Source of the DNA: Simmondsia chinensis
Taxonomy: Eukaryota > Streptophyta > Magnoliopsida > Caryophyllales > Simmondsiaceae
DNA: 64,000 nt
Assembly: GCA_018398585.1 (NCBI GenBank)
Contig: JAGTTD010000009.1
Location: 11,723,193 to 11,787,192, forward strand
Direction of reading: 5' to 3'
Below, one piece after another: positions 31,059 through 41,790 of this stretch. A model generated the notes under the pieces. The model was given only the letters and a program-made list of their open reading frames with translations, did not search any database and had not been told where the DNA came from. Each line of letters opens with the position of its first letter. Position 1 is the stretch's first letter. The position numbers and the translations under genes were made by a program.

Positions 31059-32150
31059 AAAAAAAAAATGTTTCTATTGGTGGTATTAGGCCCAGCAAGC
31101 ATCATCTTTATTACAATGGGAGTGTCATTGGTTTACTTGGATATTGAGGTCTTAACTTTAAAAGAAAAAGGATTAGGGTTTGCTTCAGTAACTGCCACTT
31201 AAGCCCCAAGTTCCACCTTGGGATCTTTGTCTAATGTTATTACAACCCCTTCAAGGATATCCTATGTGTCAGTCACCATGAACTTCATGGGAAGGAGCAA
31301 GGCATGTCTCATATCAACTTGCTTAGTGAATAACCCAAACTGTATCTTAACCCCTTAGTTTGTTTCTTCTTTAGGACTGCCGCAAATTATCATGTCATAA
31401 TCTTGAGGTTGATCTTTTTCTCCAACCTCTGGGGTCAGAGACTCCTCCATTCTTTGTGGGAAGTCTTCTTCATCAAAGTCATTTTCTATATTAGGCCATG
31501 TTGCCTTAGCACGATCCATAGATTCCACTAAATTGATGTTAAGGGGACTCTACTTCTCCTCGTTATTAGACATTCTTCAAGCCAATGAATTCCTTGCGAG
31601 CTAATCCCGCCAAGATGCTTTACCCTTTGAAGATGAGAGACTAGCGCATCTCTCGAGCTTCTGACATGGCCCACCTTTAACACCACTAGTTAAAGGTCTT
31701 GATTTAGTTTCTCGATCCTCAAGATCCATGGACTCAATGCAGTTGTTCTTGCGGACTTTGCTCTCTACCTCAAAGAGCCTAGTTAAGCATGTGTCAAGTA
31801 GAGCTCTTCGTTGTGCCACTTTCTTTTGCAACTGCCTCCTTTTCTATGTTCTTGTAAGCTTAGAGGGACCAAAATGCTCCTGCTTAAGGTGGTTCCATCT
31901 CCCAACATTATCAAAATGGACCCCTAAAGGTTGTTGCCCTGACTGCCATGGTCCCTAAACATCGATTATGTGATATTTTTGATTGCTTTTTGGGTGCACA
32001 GTCCGCATGATGATCTAAGCCTTCGAAGTGAGACCACGAGGGTGTCCAACTAACAAAGCCTTCTTAGAGGGAACTCGCTTTTGCCTTGCATAAGGCTCAG
32101 GTTTTTCATTTTAGACCCCACTTGTGACCACAGCCCCCACAAAGGTGAGA

Positions 32151-33545
32151 TTAGAGACTCATGAGCTTTCTTGATGCCTCCTTCTCAGTAGCAATGATGG
32201 TTTGCCAATAGTCATATGTGGATATTTCCATGGCTAACACTTCTTCTCTTGAGAGGAGGATAGCTCTTTCTTTTAGTTTCATTTTTAGGAACCTCTTAAA
32301 GGTTGCACAATCATGTGTTGTATGGTCTGCAATAATGTGCAAAATATAGTTTTCATTTGTCAATTCTGTTGAGATTTTGGGGGACTAGAGTGCTTCTCAA
32401 TCAAGCAGTCAGTTAAACAAGGTGTTGGCCACTACCAATCTTTTCTTATCATCGCTCATCCTATAAAAAATCTACCATTAGTTTGGCTATCATGTCAACT
32501 TTGAGGTTTTAATGCCTACATTATGTTAACTTAGCCAAGGTTAGGGAAGGGGTCATTGTCAATCCCCATATGTCCTTTTCTAAGGAAGATTGATTCCCTT
32601 ATTTGAATGGCATACTAGGCTACATTACTAAAGATTACGCAGTTCTTCATTCAGTGAGTCAATGAATCATACCACTTACAGTACACCTTCCCTTTTTGTG
32701 ATTTGGGGTCAAGCTTTTTGCATTCACCCCCAATGTTGAGCTTGCTATGCGTCTCAAGCCAATCAAATATAACATCGGCTCTTAAGGGGTCGAATGAGTA
32801 TTTTCACAAGTCTTGGGATTGATAAGACTTCCTGACTTTGATATCCTTCTTAACTAAAGGATTGCAAACCATAGGACGTCCCTTAACATACTTAGCAACA
32901 CCAATTACATACGGGGGATCTTCATCCTCGTCAATCAAAGTCATGTATGCAAGTCCCATACATGCTATTTTTTCTAAAGCTTTCTTCATTCAAATCAACC
33001 TCATACCTAGCCGCACTTTCTGCCAATTGTACAGGAGTTGTTAAGTTTGAACCTTCAACATTGTTTTCAATACTCAATATCCAAGCCATTTAATGCTAGT
33101 TTGGCATATTCAATTAGGAAGAGCTACTACGCATTTCAACCTAGCTCTCTTGAATCCTTCACAAATTCGCCGTGCTTTTCTGTCATTCAAGCCAAGTCAG
33201 GCATAGAAGTTCCTCATTCTATCCTCAAGAACTGGCCATGGATTTCCGTAGCCATGTTATTCCAATAGTGGATGAAATTAGGTGGTAAGCTAATGTACCA
33301 CTGTAAGGCTGTCCCTGCTAGAGAACTAGGGAACAATTTAAGTATTAGGTACAAGGTATCAAAGGCTTACCTACATTAGCAATTGAACCTTGCCAAATGC
33401 TCGGGAGCAGATGTGCTTTCTTCTCCTGATAAAAGGGCAGACTTGGGGATTTTGTAACCCCGAGCAAAAGGGTAATCCATGTCAATGTAATCAAGGTGCG
33501 ATTTTCTATACAAGGGTTTGTAGGCCCTTCTGAGGCTTGGCCCAA
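32151..33545 (-). pseudogene. gag of G, degenerate
   Basis: At the right end the minus strand encodes gag-type sequence in several frames, including a LQWYISLPPNFIHYWNNMA-like motif (about 33240-33300) and FLRIE, as in plant gypsy Retrotrans_gag domains. At 32151-32363 a HIIADHTTHDCATFKRFL stretch corresponds to the DTxxCxxLKxxIExL region after gag. Between them are many stops. The segment ends at 33592 against the family C LTR. Confidence 0.7.
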
Positions 33546-33777
33546 ACATCTACTTCATTGGGGTGGCCAGTTGGTCCTAGAGGGGTAGGTTTTGTTGGGA
33601 ACATATCTCAAAACTTTACCCAAATTGAATGGAGTGGGCGTAGTGAAAAACGAATTTAAAATTCTTTATTTAAATCTAAAGTCTTGATTTATCAAATTAT
33701 TTAGTTAGATCTGGATCTTAATCTAATAGGTGCACAATATGAAAAATGATAAACATTGAATGAAACACATATAAATA

Positions 33778-34035
33778 GGTTACGTATAATAATACATAAT
33801 ATAATAATTCATTAGTTCAATGATGTACTTAATAAGGGTTTGTGAGTTCTTGCCTTGTAGTAGTATAAAAGAGCAAAGTGTAGTTAATTTGGAGGTTAAT
33901 CAAAGAAAATATCTCCCCTCCTAAACTCTCTACTTCTCATCCCGTTCTTCTAAATCTCTCTCTCATCTCATTCTCTTTCTCAATTCTATCAACCCTAACC
34001 CTAATTTCTAGGTTACACTTTAAATTGGTGTAACA
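33778..34035 (+). repeat. 5' LTR of E
   Basis: GGTTACG start (TGTTACG in the partner), TTGGTGTAACA end; TATAAAA at 33864-33870. Confidence 0.93.
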
Positions 34036-34050
34036 ATTGGTATCAAAGCC
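34036..34050 (+). promoter_or_regulatory. primer binding site of E
   Basis: ATTGGTATCAAAGCC, one change from the initiator Met tRNA complement, immediately after the LTR. Confidence 0.9.
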
Positions 34051-34925
34051 AGGTTTGCTTCCAAGTCAAGCGTAATTTGATATCAAATATCCTTGGTTAC
34101 ATTTCCAATTGATTAGGAGTTCAATTTCGAATTCTTGATTGAGAACTTGCGGTTGTTTAAAAAAAAAAATTCGTGCCAGTGGAAGTTAGCATTGGTGCAG
34201 ATCTTCAGTGCGTTGGAATTTTGGTGCAAAATCGTGCGTCTGATCGATTGAGGTTGCAGGTGCTCGATCTGCAGTGAACTTGTAGAAGGAGAATTTGATC
34301 TTGATCTTGAAAGCTTCTGTAAGCATTGGTTAAGCTTATGTTTGCTTGTAAGATTTGGTGACAGCTTTTGTAATATTGGACAACCTGCACAGGTTCAAGA
34401 ACTAAGCCTCAATTGTCTGAAAATTCAGTTAGCATATTGCTATTAACCAGCATTGTAACCGATATTAAGGATATGTTGATCTCACATCAGCAAGCAACTG
34501 AAATTCAATCCTACTCAGCTGATTTCTAATTAAATTTGTTGAATTAACTTCAATCAACTTCAGTACTTCGAAATTCTGGTTGGAAGGTTGCTGTTACTAA
34601 GGTTGTTAGCCGAATCCGTTCATATTTGCTGAATTCACAAGTGAACTATCTTTCAGTAGTTCATTCTCGCTGATATGCCCTTGGTTAGCTGAATTGAGCT
34701 GATTCTTATCAATAGAAGATCTTGCGTCACATATGGTTGGGAATTCAGCAGACTTAGCTGATTCATAACGATGCGAGTTAACTCAATTGTTAGTGGCCAA
34801 GATTATTCTGGTTAGCTTCTGGATAATTGGCAGTTATACAACCAATTGATATAATTGAGTTGTTGGCTGTGCTTGCAATCAAGTAGTTAGTTTATTAATT
34901 CAATTCAGTTAAGCAAGGAACATAA

Positions 34926-35501
34926 ATGGAAGCTACACTCTTGGTTAGGATTCGGAAAGCACTTTATCCATTAACCAATGATATTCTTTACCAAGTTTTT
35001 TATCCCTACGGACATATCGCAAGAATTGAAGTCATGCCAATATCCCTCGTAGTGGTTGAAGCCCAAGTGGCCTTCTCCACAAGAGAACAAGCTATTTCGG
35101 CCATCAATCAATTGCAAGGGAGAAACATTTATGACTATTGTTGTGAAATGAGTATTCAATTCCTCATTCCTTGTGAAGAAATTGGAGAATCAAGAAAAGT
35201 TTCTTCTTCAAGTGACCCTTTGGAGCTAGTGGATTGTGATGCGCTTCATGAGGCGATGATTGATCGAGAGAATGGTTTGGATGAAGAGGTTTTTATGCCA
35301 CTAGAGGACAAAGATTCTGTTCAGCTGCATGGTTTGCAAGTAAATGAGATTGAATTGGGATCTTGTGATGTTGAGGCAAGAATTGAGCTGGCTAATGACA
35401 TTGCAATACATCTCAAGGAAGAGAAGGACTTGCTCATCCAAGTTCATGAGGTTTATAAAAAGGTTGCAGCCATAACCTTTAAAAAAATAGGATGCCAATG
35501 A
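34926..35501 (+). CDS. 191-aa protein with a PTB-type RNA recognition motif
   Basis: The ORF opens with ATG at 34926 and is uninterrupted to TGA at 35501. Residues 4-80 read as an RRM: a first strand LLVRIRK, a helix ending YQVFYPYG, an RNP1-like strand VEAQVAF with STREQAISAI, and LQGRNIYDYCCEMSIQF. The last is the signature end of RRMs in polypyrimidine-tract-binding proteins (LxGxNIYxxCCxLxIxF). Residues 95-150 are acidic and unrecognised, and 150-188 form a likely helix. PTB proteins bind CU-rich RNA and control splicing. Here a single partial PTB-like domain sits inside element E, so capture of a host exon or cDNA is the simplest reading. Whether it is made is unknown. Confidence 0.75.
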   Translation: MEATLLVRIRKALYPLTNDILYQVFYPYGHIARIEVMPISLVVVEAQVAFSTREQAISAINQLQGRNIYDYCCEMSIQFLIPCEEIGESRKVSSSSDPLELVDCDALHEAMIDRENGLDEEVFMPLEDKDSVQLHGLQVNEIELGSCDVEARIELANDIAIHLKEEKDLLIQVHEVYKKVAAITFKKIGCQ

Positions 35502-35514
35502 TAAATAATGCAGT

Positions 35515-36165
35515 GTGAAACATCATAAAGTGGATCCAATAGTTGTTGGGGAGTTCATGGCAGCAGGTTTATCTTTAACTCAGTTTGAAATGGAGTTAAT
35601 GCAAGCTGTTAAATCAGATTGTGTGCCACTAAAAATTGCTGCAGAGAAATCACAAGTGACTATCGAAGTTATAAGCAGTAGGTTGTTGCGTTTGAAGTGG
35701 TTATTGCAGCCTCACATTGAAATCAAGTTGATTATCATGTTTTCTGCAACTGAATTTGTAGGGAGCAAGGGACACACTCCTAGAGTGCAAGCAAATGTGA
35801 GGCCTCCTGAGCTTGTCTTGAGTAAGGCTCAAGGTCACACAAAGGTCGGGAAACATGATCAATGTGATAGTACAAATCAAAATGCTAGTCTTGCAGGTTC
35901 CGTCATGAAAATGACTGATTTCAATAAACCTTGCTACATAAAATCAGATACAGGTAGCACAAGAGTGACTAGACAATCGACATTCAAATTGAGAACTAAG
36001 GGATTTGGGTTACAGCTGCTGCATTCCTTGCCACAAGTGAACGTTTGCTGCAAAATATTAATGTGCGGCTGTACTGGTTGCAACAAGAGGCTTTTGCGTG
36101 GGGTTATTGGTGATAAAGTTTGGCTGATTTGGTATGAAATTGGCAGACCTTTTGTGGATTCTTAA
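35515..36165 (+). CDS. second ORF of element E, unrecognised
   Basis: An open frame of about 216 codons starts 14 nt after the RRM ORF's stop but has no ATG at its beginning (the first codon is GTG; the first ATG is at 35557). This suggests a former fusion with ORF1 separated by a stop. No catalytic or zinc motif is visible. A VRPPELVLSKAQG segment recalls VRPLELNVEVQ in family B (49450 region), so the part is shared between E and B families. It might be a degenerated gag-like or captured segment. Confidence 0.45.
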   Translation: MKHHKVDPIVVGEFMAAGLSLTQFEMELMQAVKSDCVPLKIAAEKSQVTIEVISSRLLRLKWLLQPHIEIKLIIMFSATEFVGSKGHTPRVQANVRPPELVLSKAQGHTKVGKHDQCDSTNQNASLAGSVMKMTDFNKPCYIKSDTGSTRVTRQSTFKLRTKGFGLQLLHSLPQVNVCCKILMCGCTGCNKRLLRGVIGDKVWLIWYEIGRPFVDS

Positions 36166-36262
36166 ACATCAGATGCACAATTCTTGAGGACTACAATGAG
36201 TTACGCCTACGTTTTCCAACCTTTCTTCCTTGGGGACAAGGAAGTTCTCGAGCAGGGGGTAT

Positions 36263-36520
36263 TGTTACGTATAATAATACATAATATAATAATTCATTAG
36301 TTCAATGATGTACTTAATAAGGGATTGTGAGTTCTTGCCTTGTAGTAGTATAAAGGAGCAAAGTATAGTTCATTTGGAGGTTAACCAAAGAAAGTATATT
36401 CCCTCCTAAACTCTCTAGTTCTTATCCCCTTTTTCTAAATCTCTCTCTCATCTCACTTTCTTTCTCAATTCTATCAACTCTAACCCTAATTTATAAGTTA
36501 CACTTTAAATTGGTGTAACA
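36263..36520 (+). repeat. 3' LTR of E
   Basis: TGTTACGTATAAT start, TTGGTGTAACA end, TSD AAATA after it. Confidence 0.93.
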
Positions 36521-37197
36521 AAATACTGTATGTAGAATAAACAAAATACAGGAAAACAAATTAAATATCAAATGCTTAATTTTGGACATACTTGAAACAC
36601 GAGTCCCAACTCTGACTTGATGACCTGAAATTGGAAGAAAGATTCTTGACACTTTAAGGTCTTCTTTGCGATTACTTATTTTAGCACTGAAAGGTGGGCT
36701 CCAAAACTATTAAATTTAAAAAGAATTTCGGAACAGAAGGTTTCTTTCAATCTTTCCAAAAAATAATTTTTTCACGAAAATTATGCCAAAAAATAATTTA
36801 AAAAACCCTTAAAATTATTTTAAAATTTTCATCACGGGAGAAAAATAGATTCCGAAAACCAAAACTTATATCTTCAAACCCACGGCAAACGCACGCTTTT
36901 GAACAAAAAAGGCACTTGCTGACATTATCATAACGTCAGCTATCATGCGTACTATACGTAACCTTCTCCCTTTTTTCATTTTAGGCACTGGGCACCATTT
37001 TTAAAAAAAACTGGGCGCGTTCAACCAAAAGAAAGTTCCTCTTTTCTCCATTTTTTATGTTGTTGTTTACAATACGATTTAATTTATCATACTAAACATA
37101 TATTTCAAGAATATTTATTTAGCATAAAATTTTATTTATCTTATAAATAAATAATTTTTCCCATTAGTTCATTTTTTAAATATTTTCAAATCATACT

Positions 37198-38394
37198 TGT
37201 AGATGATAAAAATAACTAGATTAATATTAAAATTGGATGACGAGATAATAACGAAAATTAAATACAATTTTATTTAATCTTCTCTCTCCTCTCTCTCCCA
37301 CGTGCTCCTTACTTCCCTCATACCCCTACCATTTTCTCTCTCCTCCTTTTCCCCTTCCCCAAGCTTCCTTCTCTCTCCTCTACCAGCCACCGGCCACCAC
37401 CAGTAAAGCCGATGCAGTACCGTCTCCCACCGCCACTGAAACCGCCCGGCTGCAATAACGCCATCTACCACCGACCACCGCGGCCCCTGTCTCCCTCGCG
37501 TCCCCCTACCGCCTCTCTCCTCTCTCTTGCACTCACCTCTTTCTCTCTCCAGGCACCCCTACCGCCTCTCCTCCCTCCTCGGTCTTTCTCACTCTCTCTC
37601 CTACCGTCCCCCTCACCTCGGTACCACCACTACCGCCCAACCATTACCGCCTCCACCTAGGTACCGCCGACCACCTCGACACCACTAACGCCTCCCTCTC
37701 TCACCTTGGTACCGCCGACCACCTCGACACCACTACCGCCTGGCATTCTCGTCTGTACAACCACCCCGGTACCGACCGCCATCTCTCTCTATAAATACTC
37801 CATTCTCCCTCTCCTCACACCCAAGGCACAAGAGGCCTCTCTTCTCTCTCCTAACAACCCCACAACACAACAACCCATCTCTCTCTCCTCTCTCACTCCG
37901 ATTAAACCCAGCCACCTTACAGGTACAACTCCGACCATGCGCCGGCCACCTCGCTAGTACAGCTACGACCGCCAGTGTCGTTCTAATCTCCGACCACCTC
38001 GCCGGCCCTTTGGCTCTTGTCTCTCTCTCCTCCAGCTCATAAGGCCATGCGTCGGCCACCTCATCAGTATGGATTCCGGCCACCTTGCCGGTACAGATTC
38101 CGGCCACCTTACCGGTACGGATTCAGGCCACCAGCTACCAAGGACCCTCTCCGTATACGATAAGTATTTATTATTGTTTACTTTATGCTATTTACTTATC
38201 ATGTCATATATTATTATTATTACGCCTAAACTGGCTTAGGCATCGGAGGGGACTCCCGCGGGCAAACCCGTGGGTCCCTCTGACGGTCTTGCTTGTTTTA
38301 TAGGGGAGCCCGGGTTAAATGCGCCAGTAGCTGCTTTCTCAAGTGAGGGTTGAGTCCCGCTCTCATCTAAAACCACCCAAAAATCCCTAAAACA
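37198..38394 (+). mobile_element. solo LTR, 1197 bp, pyrimidine-rich
   Basis: It starts TGTAGATGATAAA and ends CCCTAAAACA, flanked by perfect ATACT duplications (37193-37197, 38395-38399), and splits the family C LTR. The left two thirds are strongly C/T-rich on the plus strand (37264-37900). A TATA box TATAAATA at 37790-37797 and a U5-like part with GCCTAAACTGGCTTAGGC and GGAGGGGACTCCC resemble plant gypsy LTRs. ORFs on both strands through the C/T tract are compositional artefacts. Confidence 0.88.
37790..37797 (+). promoter_or_regulatory. TATA box of the solo LTR
   Basis: CTCTATAAATACTCC, in the middle of the LTR after a long C/T tract, gives the plus orientation. Confidence 0.65.
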
Positions 38395-39417
38395 ATACTT
38401 AAGTTAAGGCACACGGAGGGACCTTAGTGACAATCTAACTCTAGCTCCTAACGGGTCAAATCTGATTGTCATCTCATTATAACAATTGATTACCATTTAG
38501 TAAAACTTAATTTTACTAAATAAGTTTTACTGCACTCTAGAGTTAAATATATTCACTCAATAATTTCCCAAATAACTTTTATTAGGAGAATTAACCCCTC
38601 TATTAGATATATGTGAGCAAATGTAACTTTAACTACTATTGTAACTTTTCTCTAATCTCTTGCCGTACTTCCCAACTCGCACTTCTCAAAAATTTTAATA
38701 ATAAACAATTTCCGTATTAATTCCAAATGTCAAACATATGAAATACTCTGGCCAAAGATTTTAGAATCTGTTCATATATTTGTGAATCAGCTAAGGGGAA
38801 GAGTTTATCTCATTAGAGAGTATAGATTCCACATAAAACAATTGTTCCCGCCGCACATCATGATGTTACCCAATGTACATAAGATTGAATTCAATGCACT
38901 ATGACTACTCTTTTTGCCACATCAAAGCAACGAACAATACATGCACGAGTTTAGACTCTTTCCTTGATTTCGAGTTATCATCTTACATAATTAATTATTT
39001 CTAATAGCTATTATAGAAACAACTAATTCAGATGGTCTTGCTCGGTGTTCCAATCTTATTGACAACAGCAACATGATACTCTTGGATCCCTACCTACATG
39101 ACTAAGATAAGTCATCAAATGTATCATATTATAGTCTTATCAGACAAGTTGTCCGAACTTATCACCGACTATGAATATACATTGGCAAAATATCATTTGT
39201 TTGATCTAAGTCTATATGTGGTTCAGTCTCAATGACCACTTAAACTAAACCCAACATGTCATCTTTGACTTCTTTCATCTCATGGAATGTTTTAGAAAAC
39301 AATCACACACATGTTTTACTTGTGAAATATAATCAGACAATAAATAAATAAAATAATTTTATTTACTTAATATTTAAAATTTAACTAATTGGGTTTTCGG
39401 CACACTTGTTCTAACAA

Positions 39418-41790
39418 TCTCTCACTTGTCATAAACCCAACTAGCCCTGCATAGCATAACTATTCGCTAGGGATTTGTCAACTCTTTGACTATAATCTTT
39501 AACCAATATCGATATGTCACAGTCTGATTCTTTTGCTCACAAACTTTGATCTACTAGGAAACTTCGTAGTCAAGTAGTCTACTTAACAACTCCACAGTTA
39601 TCAAGTGCTCGACTATTGCAATGAAGTAGGCAATACCTAAATACTTCACTTGTCACCATCTAATGAGTCCCTCAAGACGAGTAAAAACGACCCATGATAA
39701 ACTCCACATCCTTTCCTTTGAATCATTGATCCTAAGAACACAGTGTGCTTATCTTAGGTCTTTTACTTTTAAATTAATTGAATAATTAAATTTTAACAGC
39801 TCATAACAATTCTACATCATTCTTAATGTGTAGAATGTCATCTATATACAACACTTAGAAAGTCTCCACTTTTTTGTCATGTCACTCATACGCGCATGGT
39901 CCATTAAAATGAGATTCAAGTCCCTAGGACTTGACTAACCGTCATCGAATCTATAATGAACAAGATGCTTATTTAAGTATGCAAATAGACTGCCTCAGTT
40001 TGTATATTATATGCTCCGGACTCTTGGCAACAAACTTGCCTGTTTGTATCATATACGTAAGCTTATCAAGATGAACATTAATAGAATGTCATCTTGATTT
40101 CCATTCCCATACCTCATCACATGAGATACAATGAATAAGAGCAGCCTTATGGATTTAAGCATAACATCTGGCCAGAAGGTCTCATCAAAGACAATCCCAT
40201 CCTGTAGGATATAACACATTGCCATCAATCTAGACTTGAAGGTCTCTTCCTTCCTGTCCCATGAACTCTGTATTCTTGGAGATCCATTTAAATCAAATCT
40301 AATGGATTTAATGTCTTTAGACACCTCTACAAGTTCCCAGACTCGGTTAAAATATAATTACTTCAGCTTAACTTTTTATTTCTCTTACCAATTGGTCTGC
40401 ATTGTTATACTTAAGAGTTTAATTGTAGTCCAAAGGATCTGATTCACTATCATACTAATCGTTAAGACTGAAGATATGAATCCGTCTGATGACACTTAAC
40501 CATCCCCACACTAAACCAAAGCTCTCATGAACATAGTATGACAATAACCTAGTAGAAGGTATATCTAATACATCATCTACACTATAAGTTGTATCATGTT
40601 GTTAAGACACAGTAACTCATACTATCAATCTATCTAATATAAGCTATCTGTTGTACTTTTAAAACTCTTTCTAAATCCTTTTACATAACCAATTTTTGAT
40701 ATGTATATGTGACTCATCATTTGAATCTTACCATATTCAATAACACATTATTAATCCTTTCTACAACACTTTGCCATATGGAAAATTAAGAATTCTCCTG
40801 AAATCACTATTGTTATTTAATCAAAGTGACCTAGCATAATTATCTAACTAATTCCAACTTTATTCTTTAATTTTTTTTAACTTTTCAAAGGATTCATGAC
40901 TTCAGTCTTCATAGGAAGTAGTTATTCATAAACATTTTATTGAATACTTTTTGCTTCTACTCACTTGAACTTTTAATAGTCCATAAATATTTTATGAACA
41001 AGTCATAGCAATTTAGTAGTTCTATTGCCTTTACTGTTAAAAGCACTTTCAATCACTATTAATTTGAACATGATTCACATACTGATTATCATCTTAGTAC
41101 TTAATGATCGCATAAGACATATCAAACTAGTTTTTGAATCATACTAGATCAATGTGGCCTAAGAATAAGTACCACTTAAAAGTTATATGGTTTTAAAGAA
41201 ATTCTTCTTTTATATGGTTACACAGCCTATGTTGTGTTAGACTAATAAATTTCCATTAACAGAATCTTGATTAAAAGAAGTCAATTATTTACCATGTACC
41301 CTTTGTCATATCACATTATTTACATAACTATCAATCTATTTTTCAGAAAAATAACTGAAACACTATTTTGAAACAAATATCAAATAGAAATCAAATTTCT
41401 ATAGTACATTAAGATAGTTACTCAAATACAAAACTACATTGCTTCACTTAAATTGCTATCTTCTAGTGCCCTTACCGAAAGCCCACCCACGAGAACACTA
41501 GTAGATTACCTACTAGTCACAACTAGAGGAGACATGATATCGAATACCTTGTCATGTTGGCTTTCCAATCTTGGCAAAAAAAATATCTAAGTACCTAGGC
41601 AATTCCTTTTAAATGCTAATGTCCAAGGCTTTTATAAAAGAGACAAACTATTTTGACTCATGTTTTATTTTACCCTTTTGAGGTTCCCAATTCATGAGAT
41701 AGATGCTTGCACTAAGTGGACTAGTCCCTTAGTTCTAGTGACACCTTTACTCTCAAACAGTACTATCATCAGTTCAGACAATAAGCAATC
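39418..41790 (-). mobile_element. interior of family C copia element, copy 1
   Basis: The region follows the 3' LTR start at 39417 and is colinear with 56015 to about 57960 in copy 2 (for example GTCACTCATACGCGCATGG against GTCACTCATACACTGGTGG). It encodes a reverse transcriptase remnant at 40049-40324 and otherwise only broken frames. At its right end a family A LTR in the same orientation follows at 41791, without a primer site between, so a rearrangement has removed the leader. Confidence 0.75.
40049..40324 (-). pseudogene. copia reverse transcriptase remnant
   Basis: The translation has ETFKSRLMAMCYILQDG, FDETFWPDVMLKSIRLLL and IVSHVMRYG. These align with the copia RT motif KARLVAKGYxQ, (Y/F)xETFxPVxxxxSIRxLL and the following helix. 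Catalytic YVDD is not included. A homologous remnant is in copy 2 near 56580-57010. Confidence 0.85.

Larger units (their letters stand above)
22850..33592 (-). mobile_element. Ty3-gypsy element G, degenerate, with two nested insertions
   Basis: On the minus strand, from right to left: gag (33545 down to about 32150), protease (31058-30831), reverse transcriptase (29899-29345), RNase H (29302 to about 28750), a second RNase H-like domain (25863 to about 25150), integrase zinc finger and core (25132-24725), and the integrase C-terminal part (23337-23062). This order with an extra RNase H between RT-RH and IN is that of the Tat lineage. Every domain has stops or shifts. Element F (25864-28738) and a SINE with its own insertion (23430-24615) split it. 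Its 5' LTR is absent; the sequence right of gag is the end of a family C LTR. Confidence 0.85.
33778..36520 (+). mobile_element. non-autonomous LTR retrotransposon E carrying an RRM ORF
   Basis: The LTRs are equal in length (258 bp; 33778-34035 and 36263-36520) with about 17 differences by eye. The element is flanked by a perfect duplication AAATA (33773-33777, 36521-36525). A primer site ATTGGTATCAAAGCC follows the 5' LTR, and a gypsy-like 3' module (GGGGACAAGGAAG ... GGGGGTAT) precedes the 3' LTR. The 2.2-kb interior has no gag, protease, RT or integrase. Instead it has an ORF with a PTB-like RRM and a second unrecognised ORF. It must be mobilised in trans. Confidence 0.93.
33593..39417 (-). 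repeat. family C copia-type LTR, about 1.87 kb, split by two insertions
   Basis: Read on the minus strand the LTR starts TGTTAGAACAAGTG at 39417 and ends ATGTTCCCAACA at 33593. It is interrupted by a solo LTR (37198-38394) and by element E (33778-36520). Removing both with one copy of each target duplication rejoins sequence that aligns along its length with the family copy at 51576-52470 plus 60424-60672. It is the 3' LTR of a leftward element whose interior is 39418-41790. Confidence 0.88.

Noticed and set aside
33588..33592. GGTTT as target duplication of the family C element
   Set aside because: The other end of the element is rearranged, so no partner duplication can be checked.
37274..38107. 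Several ORFs of 65-124 codons on both strands
   Set aside because: They run through C/T-rich tracts of the solo LTR; Pro/Ser/Thr- or Arg/Glu-only composition and opposite-strand overlap show they are artefacts.
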